This document shows positions 15,973 through 24,227 of a stretch of 64,000 nucleotides of DNA, in pieces. Source of the DNA: Micromonospora endolithica (GTDB lineage Bacteria > Actinomycetota > Actinomycetes > Mycobacteriales > Micromonosporaceae); assembly GCF_003626595.1 (NCBI RefSeq), contig NZ_RBAK01000007.1, positions 62,001 to 126,000 of the forward strand, given 5' to 3'. The translations under genes and the position numbers were made by a program. The notes under the pieces are model-generated. The model made no database searches and was not told the DNA's origin. It worked only from the letters and a program-made list of their open reading frames with translations. Numbering within the stretch: position 1 is the first letter of the stretch; each line of letters starts with the position of its first letter.

Positions 15973-16928
15973 CCGCGGCGGTGCAGGTCGAGGAGCTGGT
16001 CAAGCGCTATCCGAAGCAGGACCGGAACGCCGTCGACGGCTTGAGCTTCACCGTGAAACCGGGTGAGATCTTCGGCCTGCTCGGGCCGAACGGTGCCGGC
16101 AAGTCCACCACCATCGGGGTGCTCACCACGCGGATCCGACTCACCGCTGGTGACGTACGGGTCGCCGGGGTGGACGTGATGCGCGATCCGGTCGCCGCTC
16201 GCCGTCGGATCGCGGTCGTTCCCCAACAGGCCAACCTCGACCGGGAACTCACCCCACGGCAGAACCTGACATTCCACGCCGCGTACCACGGTGTCCCGAG
16301 GATTCGCCGGGACGAGCTGGTCGGCGGCCTGCTCACGCAGTTCGGGCTCGCCGCGCAGGCGGATGCGAAGCTCGACTGGTACTCGGGCGGGATGGCACAG
16401 CGCCTCATGATCGCCCGGGCGATGATGCACGAACCGGCCGTACTGTTCCTCGACGAGCCGACGACGGGCCTGGATCCGCAGGCCCGGCTGTTCCTCTGGG
16501 AGCGGGTACGCGAGTTGCGTGCCCGAGGGGTGACGATCGTGCTCACCACGCATGACCTGGAGGAGGCCTCGGTAATGGCCGACCGGGTGGGAATCGTGGA
16601 CCACGGCCGGATGGTCGCCATGGACACGCCCGCCGGATTGACCCGCGGCCTCGCGGGACGCTCGGTGCTCGACGTGACGATGACCTTGGCGGACGGCGAC
16701 GAGATGACCGGGGTGGTGGTGGCGCTGCAGACCGTGGTGGGGGTGGACCGGGCGGAACCACTCGACTCCACGTCGGTACGGCTGGCTCTCACGAACGAGC
16801 CGGAGACCCTGATCGGTCCGGTGGTCACGCTGCTGGCGGGCCGGTCCGCCACGGTCACCGCGCTACGCAGCGGCGCGCCGACCCTGGAGGACGTCTTCCT
16901 GCACCTGACCGGGGATGAGCTTCGATGA
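15969..16928 (+). CDS. ABC transporter ATPase, DrrA-like exporter
   Basis: The 319-aa nucleotide-binding protein has Walker A GPNGAGKST, Q loop VPQQANLD, a signature written YSGGMAQR (a variant of LSGGQ), Walker B VLFLDEPTTGLDP and the H loop TTHDLEEA. A C-terminal extension (about 230-319) is typical of DrrA/CcmA-type drug exporters. Its start overlaps the P450 stop and its end overlaps the permease start (ATGA). It is therefore part of the same operon, and the likely cargo is the modified peptide; that is inferred from context. It could also give self-resistance. Confidence 0.9.
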   Translation: MTAAVQVEELVKRYPKQDRNAVDGLSFTVKPGEIFGLLGPNGAGKSTTIGVLTTRIRLTAGDVRVAGVDVMRDPVAARRRIAVVPQQANLDRELTPRQNLTFHAAYHGVPRIRRDELVGGLLTQFGLAAQADAKLDWYSGGMAQRLMIARAMMHEPAVLFLDEPTTGLDPQARLFLWERVRELRARGVTIVLTTHDLEEASVMADRVGIVDHGRMVAMDTPAGLTRGLAGRSVLDVTMTLADGDEMTGVVVALQTVVGVDRAEPLDSTSVRLALTNEPETLIGPVVTLLAGRSATVTALRSGAPTLEDVFLHLTGDELR

Positions 16929-17731
16929 GCGGACCCTCGGTCGAGGTGGTTGCGGGCGGGGTCGCCGCGAGGCGGGCCTTCCTCGCGATCCTCTGGCGGG
17001 ACATCTTCGTCACCGGCAAGGAACTCGGCTACTTTCTCTCCCAGGTGACCATCCAACCGTTGTTCATGCTCCTGGTCTTCGGCAAGGTGCTCAACGCCGG
17101 CGGTTATGTCAGTGACGAATACTCGCGGCTGTTCCTGCCCGGGGTGATCGCTCTGACCGCCTTCGTGACCGCGCTGCAGACCGTCGCGCTTCCGCTGGTG
17201 ATGGAGCTGAGCTACACCAAGGAGATCGAGGACCGGCTGCTGGCACCGCTGCCGACGTATCTGGTGGCGGTCGAGAAGATGGTGATCGCGGTACTCCGCT
17301 CACTGGTCGCGGCCGGGCTGATGTTCCCGGTCGGCGCGCTGGTTCTCGGGTCGCTGCCCTGGCACGTCGAGCGCCTGCCGCTGCTGCTGGTCAGCCTGGT
17401 ACTCGCCGGCTGGATCGGCGCGGCGCTCGGGCTCGCCCTCGCGACCACCGTTCCGCCGGCCAAGGTGAACATGGTCTTCGCGATGATCCTCACCCCGATC
17501 ATGTTCACCGGGGCCACGCAGTACCCCTGGCAGTCGCTGGACTCGATAGCGTGGTTCAAGGTGCTGACCGCCATCAATCCCCTCACGTACGCGTCCGAGG
17601 CGGTTCGGGGCGCCATGGTGCCGCACGTGCCGCACATTCCTCCGTGGCTGTGCCTGCTGGTCCTGGTCGGCGCCGGAACGGCACTCTCAGCCGTGGGCGT
17701 ACGCGGCTTCCTGCGTCGTACCATCCACTGA
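16925..17731 (+). CDS. ABC-2 type permease of the peptide-cluster exporter
   Basis: This 268-aa membrane protein has about six TM segments in the ABC2_membrane (DrrB-like) pattern, including FLPGVIALTAFVTALQTVA, the Glu-rich loop YTKEIEDRLLAPLPTYLVA and NPLTYASEAVRGAM near the end. It pairs with the ATPase immediately upstream (4-bp ATGA overlap) to form a two-subunit exporter. It is the last gene of the precursor-P450-exporter operon. No protease or further tailoring enzyme follows, so leader removal would have to rely on a host peptidase. Confidence 0.88.
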   Translation: MSGPSVEVVAGGVAARRAFLAILWRDIFVTGKELGYFLSQVTIQPLFMLLVFGKVLNAGGYVSDEYSRLFLPGVIALTAFVTALQTVALPLVMELSYTKEIEDRLLAPLPTYLVAVEKMVIAVLRSLVAAGLMFPVGALVLGSLPWHVERLPLLLVSLVLAGWIGAALGLALATTVPPAKVNMVFAMILTPIMFTGATQYPWQSLDSIAWFKVLTAINPLTYASEAVRGAMVPHVPHIPPWLCLLVLVGAGTALSAVGVRGFLRRTIH

Positions 17732-17883
17732 CCGGAGTCTCCGCGCGTCGACGGATGTTGCCGCCGGAATGGCGCGGTGCGCCGGCACCCAGAAATGTTC
17801 ATCCTGCCGCCAGCCCTCGACCAACTGCCGGACAGCGGGCGCGGTTCTGCTGTCGTCGATCCTCTCGACGACAGGAGACGGCC

Positions 17884-19005
17884 TTGCGACGTACCCTTTC
17901 CGCGCTCGGTGTTGCCGGCGCGCTGCTGGCGGCGGCGGTGGCGGTGCCCACCGCGGCGGCGGCCCGCGACGACCACCGGCCCGAGCGCGACCGGGCCACC
18001 CAACGCCCGATCGTGATCGCCCACCGTGGTGCCAGCGGATACCGGCCCGAGCACACGCTGGAGGCGTACCGGCTGGCGATCCGGCAGGGCGCCGACTACA
18101 TCGAGCCGGACCTGGTGGCCACCCGGGACGGCGTCCTGGTGGCCCGGCACGAGAACGAGATCAGCGGTACGACCGATGTCGCCGCCCGGCCGGAGTTCGC
18201 CGCCCGACGGACCACGAAGACCATCGACGGGGTGTCCGTCACCGGTTGGTTCACCGAGGACTTCACCCTGGCCGAGCTGAAGACGTTGCGCGCCAAGGAG
18301 CGGTTGCCGCAGGTCCGGGTGGCGAACACGGCGTTCGACGGGCGGTTCGAGGTGCCCACCTTCCAGGAGGTGGTCGACCTGGCCCGGACCGAGGGCCGGT
18401 CCCGCGGGCGGGTCATCGGCGTCTACCCGGAGACCAAGCACCCGACCTACTTCGCCTCGATCGGGCTGCCGCTGGAGGAGCCGCTGGTCGAGGTGCTGCG
18501 CCGCAACCGGCTGACCCACCGCTCCGCGCCGGTGGTCATCCAGTCCTTCGAGACCGGGAACCTGCGCAAGCTGAACCGGATCGTCGACGTGAAGCTCGCC
18601 CAGCTGCTCGACGCCACCGGCCGCCCGTACGATTTCGCCGCCACCGGTGACGGTCGTACCTACGCCGACCTGGCCACGCCGGCCGGACTGAAGTGGATCG
18701 CCGGGTACGCCGACGGCATCGGCGCGAACAAGAACCTGATCGTGCCCCGGGACGCCACCGGCAAGCTGGCCGCGCCGACCACCCTGGTCCGGGACGCGCA
18801 CCGGGAGAAGCTGACCGTGCACGCCTGGACCTTCCGGGCGGAGAACCAGTTCCTGCCCGCCGACTTCCGGATCGGCGCCGACCCGAACGCCCGGGGCGAC
18901 GTCCAGGCCGAGTACGAACTGTTCTTCGGCCTCGGCGTGGACGGCGTCTTCAGCGACCACCCGGACACCGCCGTCGCCGCCCGCGCGGGGCTGCCGCGCC
19001 GCTGA
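17884..19005 (+). CDS. glpQ: Secreted glycerophosphodiester phosphodiesterase
   Basis: TTG 17884 is the likely start: AGGAG ends 6 nt upstream and the 373-aa product begins with a signal peptide (LRRTLSALGVAGALLAAAVA, then an AAA-ARD cleavage region). The catalytic GDPD motifs are clear: IAHRGASGYRPEHT with the catalytic His, then the EPD metal ligands in DYIEPDLVATRDG, HEN, and YPETKHP further on. The enzyme hydrolyses glycerophosphodiesters to glycerol-3-phosphate and an alcohol outside the cell, for phosphate or lipid recycling. Length and domain fit the long GlpQ class. It has its own ribosome-binding site, 152 bp after the exporter gene, and is probably not part of that cluster. Confidence 0.92.
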   Translation: MRRTLSALGVAGALLAAAVAVPTAAAARDDHRPERDRATQRPIVIAHRGASGYRPEHTLEAYRLAIRQGADYIEPDLVATRDGVLVARHENEISGTTDVAARPEFAARRTTKTIDGVSVTGWFTEDFTLAELKTLRAKERLPQVRVANTAFDGRFEVPTFQEVVDLARTEGRSRGRVIGVYPETKHPTYFASIGLPLEEPLVEVLRRNRLTHRSAPVVIQSFETGNLRKLNRIVDVKLAQLLDATGRPYDFAATGDGRTYADLATPAGLKWIAGYADGIGANKNLIVPRDATGKLAAPTTLVRDAHREKLTVHAWTFRAENQFLPADFRIGADPNARGDVQAEYELFFGLGVDGVFSDHPDTAVAARAGLPRR

Positions 19006-19101
19006 CCGTCACCCTCCTCCTCGGGTACGCGGGGCGTCCGGCCGGTCCGGGCGCCCCGCGTCGCCGTTCCCGTCCGCGAGCGGGTCGGCCCGACGGGTGC
19101 C

Positions 19102-19174
19102 GATCACGCTCGATCCACGAAACAGTGCTCTCGGTCGGCCCGGGAGGCCACTACTTCGTGGATCGAGCGTGATC
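19102..19174. repeat. Inverted-repeat element, copy 1 (perfect 20-bp arms)
   Basis: The 20-bp arms 19102-19121 and 19155-19174 are exact reverse complements, with outer sequence GATCACGCTCGATCC. A second, inner AGTG/CACT pairing lies in the 33-bp centre. It lies between the convergent GDPD and GntR genes and could act as a bidirectional terminator. A diverged relative is at 20312-20384. Confidence 0.85.
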
Positions 19175-19218
19175 ATGTGGCGCAGCAGTGGGACCGAGGT
19201 GCGCAGTGTCCGCCGACG

Positions 19219-19449
19219 TCAGGTGGCGGGCCGCTCGGCCACGTAGGTGCCCCGACCCGGCTGGCCGGTGATCAGCTCCCGATCGTGCAGCAGCGACAGC
19301 GCCCGGGAGGCGGTGTTCATGTGCACCTGATAGGACTCGGCGAGTTCCCGGGTGGACGGAAGCTTGTCACCCGGTTTGAGTTCACCGCTTCTGATTCTGC
19401 TGGCGAGGTCGTTCGCGATTCGTCGGTACGGTGGTTCAGCTGTAGGCAT
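19219..19449 (-). CDS. Short GntR-family regulator (DNA-binding domain only)
   Basis: The 76-aa protein consists of one winged-helix domain of the GntR family: PPYRRIANDLASRIRSGEL, PGDKLPSTRELAESYQVH and GRGTYVAERP. There is no effector-binding domain, as in the short YtrA-like or mobile-element GntR regulators. ATG 19449 has GGAG 7 nt upstream. A palindrome 93 bp upstream of its start (19542-19560) is a candidate operator. It is divergent from the DivIVA-like gene. Confidence 0.88.
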   Translation of the reverse strand: MPTAEPPYRRIANDLASRIRSGELKPGDKLPSTRELAESYQVHMNTASRALSLLHDRELITGQPGRGTYVAERPAT

Positions 19450-19541
19450 GGGTGACTCCGGTCGGTTCGGCGTCTCCGATCATGCCGGCCCTACACCAGT
19501 AACTGCAACAGGTAGTCGTGTCGCGACGCGAGGGGTCGACC

Positions 19542-19560
19542 TACACAAGCATTTTGTGTA
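19542..19560. promoter_or_regulatory. Palindromic operator candidate for the GntR regulator
   Basis: TACACAA and TTGTGTA are perfect 7-bp inverted arms around a 5-bp centre, in an unusually AT-rich spot between the divergent GntR and DivIVA-like genes. GntR dimers bind sites of this shape. The rest of this 294-bp gap shows nothing I can name. Confidence 0.4.
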
Positions 19561-19743
19561 ACCTGCTGGGTGTCCGGCTCCGGTTGGTTCGGCAGACCTC
19601 GGGGGCGGACACCACGGTTGGCTGCGGAGCCGTACCGCCAGTGCGGGCTGCGGTTCCGGAGCCGGCGGTCCGGTCCGCCTCCCGGTCTGCGGGCCGGGCC
19701 GCCTTCCCACGCACATCCGACCCGGAGGTGACCGACGCGCAGC

Positions 19744-20037
19744 GTGCTCGCCCTGTTCCGCCGCCGGACGCCGCACCGCCCGGACCGTCCGCCCAGTGTC
19801 GGCTGGCACCGCTCCGCGTCCGGTCCTCCGCTGACCGCCGGCCAGATTCGCGGGCGGCGGTTCTCCCCGGCGCGACGTGGGCTCGACCCGGCCGAGGTGT
19901 ACGCCTTCCTGCACCGGGTGGCCGGCGAACTGGCCGCCACCCGTCGTGACCTCGTCACGGTGACCGAGGAGAACGTACGGATCAAACGGGCGCCGCGGAG
20001 CTGGCAGGCCCGGTTCGCGCCGGGGGCGCGGCGGTGA
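19744..20037 (+). CDS. Small DivIVA-domain-like protein
   Basis: The 97-aa protein has FSPARRGLDPAEVYAFLHRV, which matches the N-terminal membrane/pole-targeting motif of DivIVA/Wag31 (F..xxRGYdxxEVdxFL), then a short helical stretch (LAATRRDLVTVTEENVRIK). The long coiled coil of true DivIVA is missing. Similar short proteins are common in Micromonosporaceae and have no assigned role. The GTG start is uncertain; GGAGG lies about 16 nt upstream. It overlaps the next gene by GTGA. Confidence 0.6.
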   Translation: MLALFRRRTPHRPDRPPSVGWHRSASGPPLTAGQIRGRRFSPARRGLDPAEVYAFLHRVAGELAATRRDLVTVTEENVRIKRAPRSWQARFAPGARR

Positions 20038-20285
20038 CCCGCGAGCGGTTCGTGGTGCACGTGCCGGTGCTCGCCACCGACCTGGCCGCCGCGAAGCGCT
20101 TCGCCCGGACGATCACCCGTTCGCTCGGTGTCCTGCCCGACGTCGACCCGGCGGAGACGACCGTCTCCGAGGAGGACGCGCAGGGCGTACGTCATCGGGT
20201 CTTCTGCGACGCCCGGCTCGACGGCGCCGGCCGCTGCGCGCGTCCGGACGACCACGACGGCCCCTGTGTCCCGCCCCGGCGGTGA
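20034..20285 (+). CDS. Small protein with C-terminal Cys/His cluster, unknown function
   Basis: I do not recognise this 83-aa protein. Its N-terminal half (VVHVPVLATDLAAAKRFART) looks like a small alpha/beta fold. The C-terminus has FCDARLDGAGRC and DDHDGPC, a C-x10-C-x6-H-x3-C spacing that could bind zinc. The GTG overlaps the stop of the DivIVA-like gene, so the two are coupled. Both lie between the two inverted-repeat elements together with the GntR gene. Confidence 0.55.
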   Translation: MTRERFVVHVPVLATDLAAAKRFARTITRSLGVLPDVDPAETTVSEEDAQGVRHRVFCDARLDGAGRCARPDDHDGPCVPPRR

Positions 20286-20311
20286 CTTACCCCCGGCCCA
20301 GGCCGGGTCAA

Positions 20312-20384
20312 GGTCATGCTCGATCCGGGAAAGAGTGGCCTCGGCGGACCCGGGATGCCACTACTTCAGGGATCGAGCGTGATC
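20312..20384. repeat. Inverted-repeat element, copy 2 (imperfect arms)
   Basis: This 73-bp relative of copy 1 has arms 20312-20331 and 20365-20384 that differ at 4 of 20 positions. It shares GCTCGATCC / GGATCGAGC and the centre with CCCGGGA and CCACTACTTC. The inner GTGGC / GCCAC pairing is better than in copy 1. It lies in the 327-bp gap between the 83-aa ORF and the Liv operon; a palindrome at 20546 is the only other feature there. Confidence 0.8.
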
Positions 20385-20545
20385 ATGGCGGACGCGCGGC
20401 GGTGGCGGAGGGCGACACACGGTCGTGTCCGGCGGTGGCGGTGGAGGCCATCGCCCCCGTACGCCGTCACGGCCGGGCGCGAGCGGTTGTAACGGCGCGC
20501 CACCCCACCCCGATTACTTGTGTGTTTCAGCCACATAGCCCGTGC

Positions 20546-20564
20546 GTGACGTCACTTCTAGCGT
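20546..20564 (+). promoter_or_regulatory. Palindrome and -10-like box before the branched-chain transporter
   Basis: A perfect GTGACGTCAC palindrome (20546-20555) is followed by TAGCGT (20559-20564), a plausible -10. Both lie about 50-65 bp upstream of the substrate-binding protein gene. An unidentified repressor or activator could act here; the evidence is positional only. Confidence 0.3.
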
Positions 20565-20612
20565 GAGCCGACAAATGAGTTCCCTTCCTCCGAGTCCTCA
20601 CGTGGAGTCGCA

Positions 20613-21818
20613 ATGACGGTCCGCACGACGCGGCGGGTGTTCCTCTCCGCCGCCACGATGATGGCCGCGGCGCTCGCCGCCACGGCCTGTGGCAGCCCGC
20701 AGGAAACCGCCTCCGGCGGCGGCGACAGCGCCGCGCCGGTCAAGGTTGGCCTGGTGTACTCCCAGTCGGGAGCGCTGGCCAGCTACGGCAAGCAGTACAT
20801 CGAGGGGTTCAAGGCCGGTCTGGACTTCGCCACCGACGGCACCAACAAGGTGGGCGAGCGGACCATCGAGCTGACCGAGGTCGACGACGCCGGCGACCCG
20901 GCGAAGGCGGTCTCCGCGGCCAAGGACCTGATCGGCAAGGGAAACAAGATCATCGCCGGCTCGACGGCCTCCGGCGTGGCCCTCCAGGTCGCCCCGATCG
21001 CCGCGCAGAACAAGGTGCTCTTCATCTCCGGCCCGGCCGCCACCGACGGCGTGACCGGTGCCAACAAGTACACGTTCCGGTCCGGGCGGCAGTCGTACCA
21101 GGACGTGGTGACCGCCAAGTCGTTCATCGGCGACCCGGCCGGCAAGAAGGTCGTCGTGTTCGCCCAGGACGGCGCCTTCGGTGACGCCAACGAGGCGGCC
21201 GTGAAGAACGTCATCGGCGGTGCCGGCGCGACCGTCAGCAGTGTCCGGGCCCCGGCCAGCGCCACCGAGTTCACCCCGTTCGCCAGCCAGATCAAGGCCG
21301 CCAAGCCGGACCTGCTCTTCGTGGCCTGGGCCGGCACCACCGCCCCGGCGATGTGGCAGACCCTCGACCAGCAGGGCGTACTCACCTCCACCACGGTCGT
21401 CACCGGGCTGGACATCCGCGCCTCGTGGCCGACCTTCGGCGCCGCCGGCAGCAAGATCTCCTTCCTGTCGCACTACTTCGACGGGGCCAGCGACACCGAG
21501 GCTGCCAAGGCTGCCAAGGCCAAGATCCCGGGCGGCACGCTCGACCTGTTCCACCCGGACGGCTTCGCCGCCGCCCAGATGGTCGTCCGCGCCGCGCAGG
21601 AGGGCGGCGACGACGTGGAGAAGATGATCACCGCCCTGGAGGGCTGGAGCTTCGACGGGGTCAAGGGCAAGATGACCATCCGCAAGGAGGACCACGCCCT
21701 GCTCCAGCCGATGTTCCAGGCCACGCTCTCGGGCAGCGGCCAGGCGTTCACCGCCACCGCGCAGAAGAGCCTGACCGGTGACGAGACCGCGCCGCCGGCC
21801 GTGGCGATGAAGGGCTGA
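20613..21818 (+). CDS. livK: Branched-chain amino-acid ABC transporter substrate-binding lipoprotein
   Basis: The 401-aa precursor has TTRRVFLSA (a twin-arginine-like start), a hydrophobic stretch and a lipobox ending at Cys26 (LAATAC). The mature protein is a type I periplasmic-binding fold of the LivJ/LivK family: KVGLVYSQSGALASYGKQ, ELTEVDDAGDPAKAV, IIAGSTASGVALQ, and FHPDGFAAAQMVV near the end. It should capture a branched-chain or hydrophobic amino acid, or a similar small molecule, at the outer membrane face. The first gene of the five-gene operon, it stops 5 bp before the ATPase gene. The exact ligand is unknown. Confidence 0.93.
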   Translation: MTVRTTRRVFLSAATMMAAALAATACGSPQETASGGGDSAAPVKVGLVYSQSGALASYGKQYIEGFKAGLDFATDGTNKVGERTIELTEVDDAGDPAKAVSAAKDLIGKGNKIIAGSTASGVALQVAPIAAQNKVLFISGPAATDGVTGANKYTFRSGRQSYQDVVTAKSFIGDPAGKKVVVFAQDGAFGDANEAAVKNVIGGAGATVSSVRAPASATEFTPFASQIKAAKPDLLFVAWAGTTAPAMWQTLDQQGVLTSTTVVTGLDIRASWPTFGAAGSKISFLSHYFDGASDTEAAKAAKAKIPGGTLDLFHPDGFAAAQMVVRAAQEGGDDVEKMITALEGWSFDGVKGKMTIRKEDHALLQPMFQATLSGSGQAFTATAQKSLTGDETAPPAVAMKG

Positions 21819-21823
21819 CCCGA

Positions 21824-22563
<740 letters not shown>

Positions 22564-22567
<4 letters not shown>

Positions 22568-23337
22568 CCACCGAGCCGGTACTCAGTGTGGAGGACCTGT
22601 CGGTCCGCATCGCCGGACTGCACATCCTCCAGGGGGTGTCCTTCACGGTCGCCCCGACCGGCGTCACCGTGCTGCTCGGGCGCAACGGCGTCGGCAAGAC
22701 CACCACCCTGCGCGCGGTGCTCGGGCTCACCCCCACCGGCGGCGAGGTCCGCGGGTCCATCCGGATGGGCGCGCAGACCCTGCTCGCCCGCCCCACCCAC
22801 CGGCTGGTCCGCGACGGGCTCGGCTACGTGCCGGAGGACCGGTGCGTGTTCGCCGGGCTCACCGTCGCGGAGAACCTGCGGCTCGCCGAACGGCGGGGCA
22901 CCACCCCGGCGTACGACAAGGTCTTCGCGCTCTTCCCGGAGCTGGACCGGCGCGGACGGCAACGGGCGGGCTCGCTCTCCGGCGGCCAGCAGCAGATGCT
23001 GGCGATCGGCCGGGTGCTGCTCAACGACAACCGGCTGCTGCTGGTCGACGAGCCCACCAAGGGGCTCGCGCCGAAGGTGGTGACCGAGGTGGCCGAGGTG
23101 CTGGAACGGGTCGCCGAGTCGGTGCCGGTGCTGCTGGTCGAGCAGAACCTGGCCGTGGTGCGGCGGCTGGCCCGCGACGCCGTGGTGCTGGCCGCCGGCC
23201 GGGTGGCCTGGACCGGCGACGCGCGGGAACTCCTCCTGGAGACCGCGCTGACCAGGTCCCTGCTGGGCGTCGGCTCCGCCGACGGACATCACCACGAGGC
23301 CGCGCCGGCCGCCGCCGCGCGGGAGGACGGGCACTGA
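22564..23337 (+). CDS. livF: Branched-chain amino-acid ABC transporter ATPase LivF
   Basis: This 257-aa second ATPase has Walker A GRNGVGKTT, GYVPEDRCVFAGLTV, the signature SLSGGQQQMLAIG, Walker B LLLVDEPTKGLAPK and an H-loop replaced by LVEQN, all characteristic of LivF. The last 20 residues are His/Ala-rich and likely unstructured. The stop shares a base with the LivH start (TGATG). Confidence 0.93.
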
Positions 23338-24227
23338 TGGACACCGTGATCCTGTTGACGCTGACCGGGCTCGGCCTGTCGGCGCTGTACTTCCTGGTCG
23401 CCTCCGGCCTGTCCCTGGTCTTCGGCCTCGCCGACGTGCTGAACTTCGCGCATGGGCTGTTCCTCGGCGTCGGCGCGTACGCGACCTGGTGGGCGGCGGG
23501 CAACCTGCCCGGCGCCGGTGGGGACGGGTTCGGCTTCGTGCTGGCGGTCGCCTTCGGCGTGCTCGCCGGCACGCTGGTCGCCATACTCGTCGAGCTGGTG
23601 CTGATCCGGCCGCTCTACTCCCGCACCATCGAGCAGGTGCTGGTCACCGTCGGCCTGTCGCTGGCCGGGGTGGCGCTGCTCCAGGCCACCTGGGGCGCCG
23701 ACCCGCGGACCTTCCCCCGTCCCGACTGGACCCGCGAGGTCACCTCGGTGCTCGGCGCGAACGTGCCCAACGGCGGCCTGCTGCTGATCATCGCCGCGGT
23801 GGTGGTGCTCGCCGCCATCCTGTCGTTCCTCCGCTGGACCCGCTACGGCCTGGTGATCCGGGCCGGGGTGGAGAACCGGGAGATGGTCACCGCGCTGGGC
23901 ATCGACGTCCGCAAGGCGTTCACCCTGGTCTTCGCGATCGGTGGGGCCGCCGCCGCGCTGGCCGGCGCGCTCGGCAGCGTCTACTTCGGCACCGTCTCGC
24001 CCGGCCAGGGCGGCTCGTTGCTGATCTTCGCGTTCATCGTGGTGGTCATCGGCGGGATGGGCTCGGTCGTCGGGTCCGCGTACGCGGCGGTCGCGGTGGG
24101 GCTGCTGCAACAGTTCGTCAACTACTACGGCACCTCCGGGCTGGGCGACATCTGCGTGGTCGGGCTGCTCGCCGTGGTGCTGCTGCTGCGCCCGCAGGGC
24201 ATCGCCGGAAAGGTGGCAACGGCATGA
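23337..24227 (+). CDS. livH: Branched-chain amino-acid ABC transporter permease LivH
   Basis: The 296-aa inner-membrane permease starts at ATG 23337, directly on the livF stop. It shows about eight TM segments and the LivH pattern: VASGLSLVFGLADVLNFAHG near the N-terminus, RYGLVIRAGVENREMVTALGI (the EAA-like ATPase-coupling loop) and GGMGSVVGSAYAAVAVG. It forms the translocation pore with LivM. Confidence 0.93.
   Translation: MDTVILLTLTGLGLSALYFLVASGLSLVFGLADVLNFAHGLFLGVGAYATWWAAGNLPGAGGDGFGFVLAVAFGVLAGTLVAILVELVLIRPLYSRTIEQVLVTVGLSLAGVALLQATWGADPRTFPRPDWTREVTSVLGANVPNGGLLLIIAAVVVLAAILSFLRWTRYGLVIRAGVENREMVTALGIDVRKAFTLVFAIGGAAAALAGALGSVYFGTVSPGQGGSLLIFAFIVVVIGGMGSVVGSAYAAVAVGLLQQFVNYYGTSGLGDICVVGLLAVVLLLRPQGIAGKVATA

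Noticed and set aside
17732..17883. Glycerophosphodiesterase as part of the RiPP-like cluster
   Set aside because: It has its own TTG start and ribosome-binding site 152 bp downstream, encodes a secreted housekeeping-type enzyme, and no known P450 RiPP pathway uses one.
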